64,000 nt of DNA from Psilocybe azurescens (GCA_023853785.1 JAJIRX010000541.1:57517-121516), one strand, 5' to 3'. Positions 46,750 through 57,279 are shown, counted from the stretch's first letter. Numbers and translations are program-made. The notes: generated by a model from the sequence alone, not told the origin.

Positions 46750-47900
46750 ACAATGTGTTTGTCTGCCTGAACAGATACGGTCTTGTACAGTGCAAGAGCG
46801 TCGTCAAGAACTCCACGGCTACGAGCGGGCTCTCCGCCACCAATTTGCGCTTCTTTGCCATGGCCGTCAGGTACCAATTGTCGAGTGCTTTGGCTTTCTC
46901 AGGCGGTGATACAGGTGTGGGTGAAGGATGAAGGTGTCATATCAGGCATACTGGGCGTACATTTCTGTCCTAACATATTAGAAAGGAAAAGAAAAAGAAT
47001 TGAGACATCAATATAACGACCAGCATGCGTAGCATACAGATTAGAGAAATGAATGTACATTGAAAGGATGGCAGCTGACAAGTGTGAGGTGCGTCCAGCT
47101 GGCGCTGGTGAATGGGTTCCACCACGTTCTAATCCATTGCTATATGAATAATACAAATAGATCATATAAATAATAATCAGTCAAAGTCAAGAGTCAAAAA
47201 AAAAAAAAAACGCAAGTAGCAAAATCGCTGGAGCATCACAAATCGCGGACGACAACACCCCATTCCAGCACAAAAAGATATCTTCTCTTCCCCAAACTCC
47301 AGAAAAAGAAAAAACCAAAACCAAAACCAAACTCACCTTCACCATCCTACACATGTACTCAAACTCCGCATCCCCTGTGGGTACGGACACATCTGCGCAT
47401 TATAGCTGCCCAACACGACGACCGTCTTGCACATCTCTGTGTGTGTGATGCTTGGTGCAACGTACCAGCTCTCTGTGAAGTGGCACATCTTCATCAGTGT
47501 GGCATGTATTGCGCAAGCCACAGGCATGTCAAGCGGCTGGGTGTTGGCGATGAGGGGTGTTAGTTGGTGGTAGGCCTGGAGGTGTGTGGACATAGGAGGT
47601 GAGGAGGTGAAGGGGTGGGTAAGAGATGTGTAGGGATTGAGGGAAGGGCAATAGAGGACATACTGCAACTGTGTCTTTTAGAATGTTTTGGATCTTCTCT
47701 GGATGCGAGAGAGCACTATACCGGATGCGGTATGACTTGTCCTTCATTGAGTTCTCGCTTTATAAGATCTTGCGTCGACTAAATCCATCATCTGATATCA
47801 GCATCCCATACTTGTGCTTGATGCATAAGCGCACCAGCACACCTTGTCCTCAAGCAAGAAAGTATTCTCAATGTGATTTGTCTCCACCGCCAGTTTGATG
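46750..47900 (-). pseudogene. Fic-domain protein, decayed
   Basis: Read on the minus strand: IENTFLLEDKVCWCAYA (near 47850), MLISDDGFSRRKIL, RIRYSALSHPEKIQNILKDT. An intron (donor gtatgt near 47660, acceptor ctccag near 47580) leads to AYHQLTPLIANTQPLDMPVA, CAIHATLMKMCHF, HTEMCKTVVVLGSYNAQM, GDAEFEYMCRM. The next exon (47139-47059) reads QWIRTWWNPFTSASWTHLTL then VSCHPFN. This order matches eukaryotic Fic AMP-transferases, whose catalytic motif is HPFx(D/E)GNGR. Here HPF is present but the GNGR part is not visible after the following donor. The rest of the gene (46.75-47.0 kb) is unclear. Stops and shifts mark it as a relic. Confidence 0.65.
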
Positions 47901-47914
47901 AGACACACCAGATA

Positions 47915-48346
47915 GTGCAGCGCAGAATTTCTGAATGAAATGGCACACAGAAGTGGGATTCAGATAGAATGTCGTGGTTACCTATTGGGCTCGAAGAAAG
48001 CATGTCCCGCGAGGCGTGTTGATCAGATTCAAATATTCAATGTTGGTCATTGTTAATGACACGTGATTATTGACTCACTAAACAAACAGGTCACGGATAA
48101 CAAAGGTTGCAGAGTAATTTATTTATTACACAACATCATTAGGTATTACAACTTGTTAAATAGAAAATTGGGAACTAAACAAATGTTATCTACTATTGAA
48201 ATTTTATAACCAGCGGAGGGAGTGTCCAAGGTCAGAATATAAGGTGGAACAAGCAAACATGTGGTCATGAACCCGCCCCATCACTTGGCAACTGAGCCGA
48301 CCAATGTTTGTCTACAGGCTTGAAGCTCAACGATCCTGGTTTCCAT
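47915..48346 (-). repeat. Right terminal inverted repeat of 9-kb element
   Basis: Reverse complement of 39362-39790, approximately 85-90% by eye in the outer 150 bp and lower inward because of indels. The outer boundary is fixed by the resumption of permease intron sequence at 48347. Confidence 0.88.
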
Positions 48347-49262
48347 ACCTTTCAGTTAGAATTCCCTTCTCACATTCTCTTCCAGATACATGTAGTTGAT
48401 TTGTGCCGTTATCGCTGCTGCTGGAATCCAGGTGTACATCATCTGGGGCTCTGAAGTCGTGTTCTACCTGAAATTCTGTTTGTTAGGCTATAAATGTTTG
48501 CTTTGAGATAGGCTGTTCCCTAAAATGGAGGTAACTCAAGTACCTATTCTGCAAAATTGAGTTCCTCATGACATCCGTGTTCTCTGCCAACACCGTCCTC
48601 TTGGGTGCAAAACACTCTTCCCCATCCCATCCCTAAACTGACTGTCATTCCCCACAGCTGGTGAATATGTTCTCCTCATCGGCTCCACCTGCACGACCTT
48701 CTCCATCCTCTTCCACGGCACCGCGCTCAAATGAGACCTCCACCTCAAGAATTTCCTGGGCACTTTCAAGATCTTGGTGCTGGTGTTCAGAGCGGAAGGG
48801 CAAAGATTGATACAAGTTCATACATACAGTAGACGGTAACATCTTTTTTTCCCCGCCTAACAGGCTGGCATACCCGTGTCATTGTCATTTCGCCCTGCCC
48901 CCAGGCAACCCATACAACTTTGTACTCAACGTCCTATGTACCCTCTCCCTCCCTCCTCTCCTCCCTTGCTCACCCTTACCTTCCGCTCTCCTCTCCCAGA
49001 TCTCATACCCACTCTCTGTAATAAACGCCGCCATCTCCTTCGGGCTCATCTACCTCGCATTCTGGCCGTACCCATACTGGCCTTTAAGTGCCCTGCCCTC
49101 CCTAACCGCAGCACTCTTCTTTGGTGGGCATGAGCGTCTTCCTCTTCATCGTTCCTTTACTCCAGCCCCTGGCGATCGCCAAGCCGTACATCTCGCTCCC
49201 ATACTGGATACACACAGTAGCGGGCTGAGCAGTGTTTGGGCTGAGATTGCTGTAGAGCAGGA
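48347..49262 (+). pseudogene. Permease copy 2, middle and 3' part
   Basis: Continuation of the broken permease. Intron-2 remainder (ACCTTTCAGTTAGAATTCCC) is followed by exon 3 with TAG in place of the copy-1 Trp codon (ATGTAGTTGATTTG). A decayed exon 4 reads TSVFSANTVLLG. Part of exon 5 is deleted, and the Trp in ALKWG is now TGA. About 650 bp corresponding to 21180-21840 of copy 1 is missing. The 3' exons ISYPLSVINAAISFGLIYLA and LFIVPLLQPLAIAKPYISLP are present with a frameshift near 49125 and a truncated end. Similarity to copy 1 continues through the 3' flank to 49931. Confidence 0.88.
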
Positions 49263-49821
49263 GGTTGGGTTGGGATGAAATTTTTTGAGCTCTGAGAGGG
49301 GGACAGAGGAGAGAAGAGAGAGGAAAATACAACGGAAAGAGGAAAATAAAGGTGTTTAGTTCTCATTTTACAGGGAATGCTGTTCACAGCACTACATTGA
49401 TGGCGACGACGGCAATTGCTTGATTTTATACTAATTTTGGGTCATACCCACTCATCACCCACCATCAACCCACAATTACCACCACTACATCACTACCGCC
49501 ACTGCATCATTTGATGCACACATATATTATTCGTTTCATTTCGTTTCGGCTAGGGCACAGGCATGGGCTAGGGTGTCAGACGTTGCCCTCCTTTTATTGT
49601 ACTTGTACGGTCTTCTTTTTTGTCTTGCTGTTCATTCCTTCATTTTGTTCACCTTTTCAATTAAATATTCAATAATTTGATGTTTCTCTTCTTGATTGTT
49701 CTTTTGTTCGCCTTCAATGAGCTTTAATTTTGATGCATGATGTGCGTTGGATGTGCGTTGGTATCAATTCAATTAAAATGCCGATGTGTTTTGACCAAGG
49801 GTTTGAGATACTGAACACCTG

Positions 49822-49931
49822 TTTTTTTCATGAAGGGATTTTTAAATAGATTGGACCACGCTACCCACGATGGCAAATTCGTCGGATTATGTCAGAATGG
49901 TGAGCCTGGAAAGCTGTCATCTGAAAAGCTA
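49822..49931. repeat. Inverted repeat, right arm, permease copy 2
   Basis: Counterpart of 22984-23092, inverted relative to 38835-38948. It opens MANSSDYVRMVSLESCHLKS then a stop. Similarity between the two permease segments ends here. Confidence 0.8.
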
Positions 49932-50079
49932 GGTTAGGATGCTTGTGGGTGGTTGCAGTGCTGTACCAAGTGGCTGGGCAAGGTGCTCATGTTTGTGGAG
50001 CCTAAAAAGAAATAAGAAATTTTCCCGAAAAGGAAAGAGGAAAGAGAGGGAAAAGAAGGGATTTATGACTGACAATTAT

Positions 50080-50576
50080 GGCTGGGCACGGGTGCACAGA
50101 CAGGTAATTCGGGTAATGGTATTTATCATGTAGCCCCGACTTTCCTGTAAACTATGCAATTTTTTCATGCAAATCTGTTAAGTTTTGACTGAGTTATGCC
50201 CTGGTGAAGTACCAAGTTAGTTGGCACAATAGTTGTTTTGCACCGCACAGCCGCATTTTTTATTGGTTGTCTGCAAACTTCATCAGACCATAACTTAGTC
50301 AATTCATAACGGATTTGGATGAAAAACTGCATAATTTACAGAAAGTTTAGGGTTACATAATAAATACCATTATGTACCCGAATTATTTACCTGCAGGTGC
50401 ACCTTTGCGCCCGCATAGCCGCATTTTTTACTGGTTATCCTCAAACTTCATAAGACCATAACTCAGTCAATTCATAAAATATTTGCATGAAAAAACTTGC
50501 ATAATTTACATAAAATTTAGGGCTACATAATAAATCCATTTACCTAAATTACCTGCAGGTACACCTGTGTCCAGCC
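50080..50576. repeat. MITE-like element with inverted ends and an internal tandem duplication
   Basis: The left end GGCTGGGCACGGGTGCAC and the reverse complement of the right end GGCTGGACACAGGTGTACC match. The inverted similarity extends about 130 bp inward (GGTAATTCGGGTAATGG against GGTAATTTAGGTAAATGG). The right arm exists twice in tandem (about 50233-50402 and 50403-50572), both containing AGCCGCATTTTTTA, AGACCATAACT and CTGCAGGT. It has no coding capacity. This is the architecture of a non-autonomous inverted-repeat element, and no clear target duplication was seen. Confidence 0.65.
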
Positions 50577-50641
50577 CCACTAACAATTCAGGCAATCAAT
50601 TCCTTATTAATTTTGGAAATAAAAGATGTAAATGTTCTGGT

Positions 50642-51088
50642 TTATTTCATTACTACTGATGTAAAAATGTTATTTCCTTTTAATTTCTGACATTTATGGC
50701 TAGGATGCCAACTATCTTTCCCATTACAATCCTTGCTTCCACAGCAAAAACATGGATTTTGACAAACCTTTCTAGAACCTCTTCCAGAACATTCTTCTTG
50801 AAAGCATTTCCAACATTTTCTCTCCTGTTGATCAGAAGAGCCAATGTGATTTTTTTCCTTTGCCTGTAATGGCACCATTTCAGAAGAGCTAGAAAGTATT
50901 GTACTTGGTCCATGTTCAGAAAATTCCATTTCAGGTGTAAACAAATTGAGAGGTATGTCAGGTTCTGCAATATCCCAGGTAATATCAGGAATCTCTCCAG
51001 CAGTTGGAGGTGCAGGGATCACAAGAGGTATACTTTTTGTATAATTTTCTGCAAAGATCTGCAAAGCATCTAAGATTGGTACAGACAA
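50642..51088 (-). CDS. Cysteine-rich putative zinc-binding protein fragment
   Basis: An open frame of 148 codons. The first 90 residues are acidic and proline-rich (IPLVIPAPPTAGEIPDITWD). The end holds a dense cysteine array: KCWKCFQEECSGRGSRK, CQNPCFCCGSKDCNGKDS, HPSHKC. The spacing suggests a treble- or double-zinc module, seen in many repeated agaric hypothetical proteins. It could be the C-terminal exon of a transposon-encoded protein or a small stand-alone frame, and I cannot name the family. It lies between a MITE-like element and TGGACT-rich DNA, which favours a mobile-element origin. Confidence 0.4.
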   Translation of the reverse strand: MSVPILDALQIFAENYTKSIPLVIPAPPTAGEIPDITWDIAEPDIPLNLFTPEMEFSEHGPSTILSSSSEMVPLQAKEKNHIGSSDQQERKCWKCFQEECSGRGSRKVCQNPCFCCGSKDCNGKDSWHPSHKCQKLKGNNIFTSVVMK

Positions 51089-51229
51089 AATTAATATTTC
51101 AGATCAAAATAGCTTGAATATAGCTCATATGTATAGTAATTTCTTAAATGTACAGTGGGAAGTGAACAGTATAAAAAGTAATAGGTGGAGGATGTCAAGT
51201 TATGTGTACTTTACAGTGCCCCCATATTC

Positions 51230-51510
51230 CATTGGACTCCAATGAACTTTTACTGGACTCAGCCAATTCCAATGAACCTAGGTGGACAGTCCATTGGACT
51301 TGACAAAATTCCGCAACCAGTCCAGTCAGAGTCTGGCCAAATTCCAGTCAAAGTCCAGTCAAGTCACTTCAAGACAGAAAACAGGTGGACTGGCTGGACT
51401 GTCCAGCCCATTGGACTTCTGTTGGACTTCCAATGGACTTCCACCAGACTCTCAGCACTTAATTAGACCAGATCCAAGAGTGCTCTGTCCAGTGGACTGT
51501 CATTGGTTTA
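51230..51510. repeat. TGGACT/AGTCCA-rich tract 1
   Basis: The motif TGGACT and its complement AGTCCA recur every 10-25 bp through the tract, often as TCCANNTGGA-like palindromes. It is followed at about 51623 by an AT-rich tail (TGTAATATAATATATTGAAAA, CCACATTATTATCTAC) that also follows tract 3. Confidence 0.75.
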
Positions 51511-51739
51511 ATTGCAGACTTGGGAGAGGAGTTAGGGACAGTAGCAGTGTTCTTAGAAGCTTTGGGAGCCATATTAAGAAAGCTAGGTCACTAGCATAAT
51601 ACTTGAACTTTAGCTTTAATTCATGTAACAATGTAATATAATATATTGAAAACTATATACCACATTATTATCTACACACAAAAAGAAGTAAAAACATAAT
51701 AAAAAATAAAAAATAAAAAATAAAAAAGAGGAGAAGGAG

Positions 51740-52474
51740 GGTACATTGGTGGCTTCATGGTCGTTGGCTGTGTTGTCATCTGTACATGTGGTCCCTGTCA
51801 TGGTACGTGTTGGTATTGTGGTCAGTCATGCCTGGCTTCTGTACGTGTCAGTGTTGTCACTGGCTGTACATGTCGTGGTACATGTCCATGTTGTTGTTGG
51901 CCATACCCGTCATTCGTGGTGTCCATTCAGGTCATCTGTATGGTTGTGGTGCACAGTCGTCCTCATCTTTGCCCTCATCATCCTCATGGTCTTTGTCACA
52001 GTCAGCCTCTCTGTCCTTGTTGCCCTTGTCCTCTCCATCCTTGTTGCCCTTGTCCTCTCCATCCTTGTTGCCCTCATCCTCTCCATCCTTGTTACCCTTG
52101 CCCTTGTGGTTGTCCTCCCCATCCTCCTTGCCCTTGCCCTTGCAGTCTTTGTTGCGGTCATCCTTGTGGTCCTTGTGGTTGTCCTTGTTGTGGTCAGCTC
52201 TCTGTCCTTGTCACCCTCGCCCTCACAGTTGACCTCTTCCCTCTTGCCCTTGCAGTCAACCTCTTCCCTTTTGCCCTTGTGGTCATCCTCCCCGTTGTGG
52301 TCACCCTTGCCCCCATGGTCCTGGTTATGGTCCTCATTGCAGTTGTCCTGGTCCTGGTCATTGTTGTCGCCATTGCTCTATACACGTCCTTGTTGTAGTC
52401 ATCACAATTGCAGTCCTCATCATAGTCATTGCCGTCGCAGTCCTCATTGTCCTCCATTGGGTCGGGTTAGCTGA
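51740..52474. repeat. Low-complexity C/T-rich DNA with 24-bp minisatellite
   Basis: At about 52010-52105 the unit CCTTGTTGCCCTTGTCCTCT plus CCAT repeats about four times with few changes. Degenerate 12-bp versions (TTGCCCTTGT) extend to 52420. All frames on both strands are open for long distances because of the repeat. The resulting 'membrane' or Arg/Thr-repeat translations are probably not real proteins. Confidence 0.75.
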
Positions 52475-52849
52475 CAGGGGGTGGTTGCCGTGAACAGCCG
52501 CCTGCACAAAGATGGGGGAAGGGGCAAGGTGGGTGGTGGGGAAGAGAGGAAGAGTGGAAGAGGTGGAAGAGTGGGAAGAAATGAATCTGTGCCATGGGTT
52601 CACAAACATTTGAGTCATGTGACTTTTGAACATGCTGGATCGGACCACGCTGTAAAGCTCACCCTGCGGACTGAACAAAATACAAAATTCTGTTGACAAG
52701 GACCACATACACTCAGAAAAATACATCAGTCTATTGACTCTATACTCTCTACTGTGTTCTATGTGTGCTATCTCTTTAATTGATTAAAGTCCTATTTTTT
52801 TATTAATATTTTCTTTTTATTAATACTAATACAGACAACCCTCTGCTTG

Positions 52850-53050
52850 CTGTCTGTTGGAATTCCAATAGGATTCCAATGGACTTCTGTTGGTCCTGTC
52901 CAGTCATTTCCAGTGGACTTTGACTGCTGGTTTGGCATTATTCCAGTGGACAGTCCACCTGGACAGTCCATTGGACTTGTAGTCTGGCCAGACATTCACC
53001 GGAATCTCACTGAAATCTCACTGGAATCTCACCAGAAATTTTCAGCAGTC
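52850..53050. repeat. TGGACT/AGTCCA-rich tract 2
   Basis: The same motif family as tract 1 (CAGTCCACCTGGACAGTCC, CCATTGGACTTG). It ends in three near-identical units of TCACTGGAATC. It was interrupted by solo LTR B just downstream. Confidence 0.7.
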
Positions 53051-53059
53051 CTAGACCAG

Positions 53060-53529
53060 TGTTAGAAATAGACAATAATGCACAAATCAGTAGCTATACT
53101 GATGAGTAACAATAGAGTCAAATCTCAAATGCGCAACAATGACAAGTATGAGTGAAAATAGTAAATTGCTTCTGTAGACTCCAAATCTTGTTCTAGTGTC
53201 TTTGTTTCCTCAGACATAGTAGGAATACTGGTCTTTTACATGGCTAAGTGTCTAAAAATGGCGAGGCGTGACTATAGGTGTCCACAATATTGCGTCAAAA
53301 CACCAAACCTATAATTACGTGACAAATTATATATCACCGGAACCGTCTCAACGAGGGGATTCCGGATCAGTGATCAGAATTTGAATAACTTTACTCTACA
53401 AAAAGTTATTAACAGAACAGTGTGCAAAAACACCGAAAAGAGCGAATTCTAACTAAGTGTCCATTTGTACAAGTCCAAATATCAAGTGTAGAACATTAGA
53501 AACAAAGTGTTTAATCACAAAAACTAACA
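53060..53529 (+). mobile_element. Solo Copia LTR B, with 5-bp target duplication
   Basis: 470 bp from TGTTAGAAATAG to AAAAACTAACA, indistinguishable by eye from the LTR at 63531-64000 and inverted relative to LTR A. It is flanked by ACCAG on both sides (53055-53059 and 53530-53534). Confidence 0.97.
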
Positions 53530-53614
53530 ACCAGAAAAATCCTCATTCTGAATATAGCAAGTCCGACAGAGTCCAACTGGGGTCTGACCAAAAATGGGGG
53601 CTGTGTAAAGACCT

Positions 53615-53840
53615 CACAAAGTGGGTCTCTGTCATCAGCTGCCTCTTCTCATTAGTGTGATATTCCAGCATCTGTCTGCCAAAATCTAATAGATAGTATG
53701 TCTAGAAAGGTTCTTTCTGTTTTATAGGCAAAGAGATGCTATACTTGTTGAAAAGACCAAAGCAAATAGATAACAACCATGAGATTGGGAGGTAAATGTG
53801 TAGCATACAATAATGTAAATTGACTGTAAATACATTTTAT
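53615..53840 (+). repeat. Dispersed repeat, copy 2
   Basis: Direct copy of 23611-23840 with scattered substitutions. Confidence 0.75.
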
Positions 53841-54059
53841 ACTAACTAAATTGACTCTGTAACAGAGAATTCAATTTATATAAAATTCTACATACCTGTG
53901 GCAGTGCATTCAGCACATGGAACCATGGAAATGGAGCTGTTTGATTTCTAGATTCCAACACACCCTTGCAAACAGCAAAATGAACAGAAAATAAGACAAA
54001 AATAAAAGAAATAAATTGCACCCTTGGAAACTAAAAACCTCATCATCATCAGAGTCATC

Positions 54060-54245
54060 TTCTAAAGCAAGAGCATCATGCCCTATAGATCCATATTTGG
54101 TGGGGTGGGGTTGGAAGAATTGGTGCAGTTGGACTGATAATAATCTTTCTTACCACATGAAAAACAAGTGATGTGGGCAATACCATGAAAAGGGGCACCA
54201 GTAACAGCCATAGCTTCATTCTGAGGGTCTTTGGAAGCTTGTGCT
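54060..54245 (-). pseudogene. Copia-type gag relic with zinc knuckle
   Basis: On the minus strand the frame reads NEAMAVTGAPFHGIAHITCF then SCGKKDYYQSNC, followed by a Pro/Asn-rich and an acidic segment. This is the CX2CX4HX4C zinc knuckle of retrotransposon gag with Tyr in place of His, so it is inactive. The rest of the polyprotein is not recognisable. Confidence 0.6.
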
Positions 54246-55380
54246 TGGCATGGGTGTTGATAACTTAAATGTAGTGTTAGACACTCAGCAAATGAAGAAA
54301 GCAGCCATGCAATTATTCTACCTTAAACATAGCATTAGACACTGTTCAGAACAAGGGTAAGCATCTATGTGAAGGTAGTAGAAAAGTATATGTACCTCAG
54401 CAAATGATGAAAGCAGCTGAGGTATGAAAGGTGAATACGTGAGTATACATATGTGAAAATGAGAGTGGTACAGAAAATGAGCTACATAGGAAGTGGAAGC
54501 AATACATTGAACCAAATGAAGGATTGGCAAGCCTAAATGGAAGGAGAGTGGTGATGGAGAGATAATCATGCAAAGGAAATGATAAAGGCATGAGTAGACT
54601 GAAAGGGTGAAGTACAAAAAGAGAAAGGAGGAATTGAGAATGGGAGTGACATGTATGACTAAGCTGATGGACAAGCCAACCTTTAACAATGGGGATATTG
54701 GTGTTGGCACTGGTATTCATTTATGAGATGGGTGACAATATATATTCATTGTCTGTATTACAGACACCTTATTTTTCTTCACTTTTTTTTTCTTTTTTTC
54801 TATTGTATATAAAACCTTCTCATCACATGATATTGTCCATCATGTGATCATACATATGACTCATTCTCCATCCTGACTCACATCCTGACTCATACCCCTA
54901 TTTTGACTCATACTGTCAGCACCACCACGACTCATTCTATGCTCTGACTCACATTTGGACGCATATTTGTAGATACTCAAAATGTGTAAATAGCCAGTAG
55001 ACACAGCTATTGTTCCTCAGCTAGTTCTTGAGAATCTAATCTCCTCTTACTTGATACCACTTGGAACTCGCTGTTTTTGACTACTTGACTGTTGGCTTTA
55101 TCTATGCACATGAATATAAGCTTGAAGTCATAACAAAAGAACTAACTCATCTACAAATCTCGCCTGCTCTCCAGCAGACAAGACTCCTGAAATCCTGAAA
55201 CAAACACAGCATCACCAAAAGTGGAACCTCTGCGACTGATGGCTCTAAAAAAGGAACCCCAACACAAAGGGGTTAGCATACCCCGAACCCATCCAGACAA
55301 AGCTCTGAAGATATCAATCTTAACAACAAAGACCTAACAATTTCACTATTTGATTTATTATTAACACTGGCAATAGATCA
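54246..55380. other. No gene; possible retrotransposon LTR remnant
   Basis: A minus-strand frame at 54318-54720 is Ser/Phe/Leu-rich without domain features. From about 54790 to 55150, TGACTCA-containing short repeats, a TATATAAAACC box (near 54806) and a region just upstream of a Gypsy gag resemble a decayed LTR and leader. No paired copy is in the window. Confidence 0.35.
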
Positions 55381-55399
55381 AGAACAACAACAAGATGCA

Positions 55400-56110
55400 G
55401 ACATAGTCAAAACACCCAATGGAAAAAAGACATTGCGATCAACAAACCCACTGTATTCAATGGAGACAGAACAAAGTCCAAGTCTTTTATCTCTACATGG
55501 ACATAAACAACAACATCTATAACACTGACAAAAAGAGAATCACCTTCATCCTATTGTTCTGTGCTGAAGCAGAAGCAAAATTATGGAAAAAACAATATAT
55601 GACCTCTAGGACAAGAGGAACAGGCTGCTGGCAACCAAACTATTGATTGGGAAACCCTCAATACCTTCCCTCAAAAAATTCCATGACACCTTCACATTTG
55701 TAGATGAAACCAGATTGGCTATAAATAACATAAAATGACTCAGACAAAAACCTAATGAAAAGGTAGAAGTCGTTATCAACAAATTCAAGCTGCTGGTAGG
55801 ACAAGCCAATCTAGGAATGGAAACAGAACCAGACCATGGTTATCTTATAGGACTATTCTAAAAATGCATCATGCCACAACTTGCTGACAGAATCATTTAT
55901 TCCAACAACCTCCCAAAGGACAATCCAAGGATAGTACAAGAAAGCAACACAGTTCAACACCGACTACAGACTAGCAAAAGTCTTTAAAAAAGAAACAGAA
56001 GAACAAAGGAGGACACCATAATGGAATAACACCCAAAGATACAACAGGAACTATGATCCCAACAGAATGGATGTAAGTGCTATGATGGCCAAAAAATAAG
56101 TCGATTTGAT
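55400..56110 (+). pseudogene. Ty3/Gypsy-type gag relic
   Basis: Coding-like blocks, in order and in different frames: INKPTVFNGDRTKSKSFI, NNIYNTDKKRITFILLFCAE, EAKLWKKQYM, TFVDETRLAINNIK, NEKVEVVINKFKLLVGQANL, RIIYSNNLPKD, NRMDVSAMMAKK. The pattern of FxGDRTK start, helical capsid and MDV near the end is that of Gypsy gag in basidiomycetes. There are multiple stops and shifts, and no pol sequence follows. Confidence 0.65.
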
Positions 56111-56129
56111 CAGAAAAGTGTACTTTACA

Positions 56130-56350
56130 CCCACCCAGGAACTCCACATGGAGTCCATTTGGAATATGTATAAAGGTTTAAAAATCATCTTTGATAAATG
56201 GTGTCCAGATGGAGTCCAGGTAGACTCCAGATGGACTTCAAACAATTCTACTTGAGTCCAACTAGAGTCCAATTAGAATCTATCTGGACTCTAGGTGGAC
56301 TTCAATTGGAGTTCCAACTTTAACTTCAAATATAACAGAATTCAGTTGGA
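56130..56350. repeat. TGGACT/AGTCCA-rich tract 3
   Basis: Recurring GGAGTCCA, AGACTCCAGATGGACT, GAGTCCAACTAGAGTCCAAT and CTGGACTCTAGGTGGACTTC. It is followed at about 56397 by the same AT-rich tail seen after tract 1. Confidence 0.75.
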
Positions 56351-56379
56351 TTCCAGCTAGAATATTTAAATGCTTCAAT

Positions 56380-57060
56380 CTTAGTGTAAATTTATATAAG
56401 TACAATGTAATATATTAATAACTATGTACTACATTATTATCTACTTTCAATGCTTAGTTAGTATTATATAATTATTATATAAGCCTTTAAATAATCTATT
56501 GAAATTATATAATATTTATGCTTAGTCCACATTACATAAGCTCTTACATAATCTATTGAAGTCATATGATATTTATAATAAATACAAAATTATAGAATGC
56601 ATCCAACAGAAATTGAACCAACAGCTTTATATATTAATTTTGCACATGCTCTACCAACTACACTATTATTGCTTGTATTTTTTTTGCATTTAAAAAATTA
56701 TATACCCTTTTTTAACACTAAATAATATATTCTGATACTTCCTCCAAGCTATATCCACATATTATATATCAAAATGATCAAAAAATTGAGTGCAATATAT
56801 TTATAATCAAATTATTATGTGAATATTATATCAGCATGTACAATATACAAAATACTGTAAAGTTAAAGTCATATGACTTGTCTGTAGCCCTGGGTTCAAT
56901 TTTTAATGAATGCATTTTTTTATTTGTTTACTTCAGTATTGAATACTCACTTTTAACAAGAATTTCCTTTTATCTACTCGCAAACAGTACCAAATTAGAT
57001 ACAGATCCTTCAATTTCTGGTACCTGATATTTATTTTATTACAGGTAATTTGATCTGATG
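56380..57060. other. Very AT-rich stretch, no gene
   Basis: Dominated by TATAAT/ATTATA-like sequence with poly-A and poly-T runs. It is consistent with old, deaminated repeat DNA. No domain or RNA was recognised. Confidence 0.5.
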
Positions 57061-57279
57061 CTGAGTAGTACTACTCAGTTTTTGTTGAAAATAATTGATT
57101 CAGTTTCTGAGTTAGCTGTTCAGTTCCAAGTTTTCTGAATAGATCAGATCACATCTGTTTAGCCAAAAATATAGACAATTGCAGACCATTTGGGCAGTGA
57201 AAAGTGTTCTAGGTTGCTGCTCAAAACTGATCAGAATATATGAGGAGTGCTAAATTCTCCATAACTCATAAGTTAAATC

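Larger units (their letters stand above)
39362..48346. mobile_element. DNA element of about 9 kb with long terminal inverted repeats and signalling-enzyme cargo
   Basis: The left end starts ATGGAAACCAGGATCGTTGA and the right end is its reverse complement. The inverted similarity continues for roughly 430 bp with small indels (39362-39790 against 47915-48346). Flanks are ACCTTTCT and ACCTTTCA, a 7-bp duplication or an 8-bp one with a mismatch. The undisturbed permease copy 1 has a single ACCTTTC at the same place in its intron 2. The element holds an integrase-core (DDE) transposase relic (minus), an alpha-kinase relic (plus), a Fic-domain relic (minus), and an unidentified segment at 39.8-41.2 kb. 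Which gene mobilised it is inferred, not shown. All recognised genes carry lesions, so this copy is probably immobile. Confidence 0.85.

Noticed and set aside
39362..48346. Classification of the 9-kb element as a KDZ (Kyakuja/Dileera/Zisupton) transposon with TET/JBP partner
   Set aside because: No KDZ transposase or TET/JBP dioxygenase motif was found. The transposase relic is of integrase-core type.
51746..52474. 242-codon open frame resembling a multi-spanning membrane protein
   Set aside because: It is a product of C/T-rich low-complexity DNA with a 24-bp repeat. All frames and both strands are open over the same stretch, and no family is recognisable.
54318..54720. Ser/Leu/Phe-rich minus-strand frames of 107-130 codons
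   Set aside because: Two overlapping frames are equally open, translations are low complexity, and the neighbourhood is retroelement debris.
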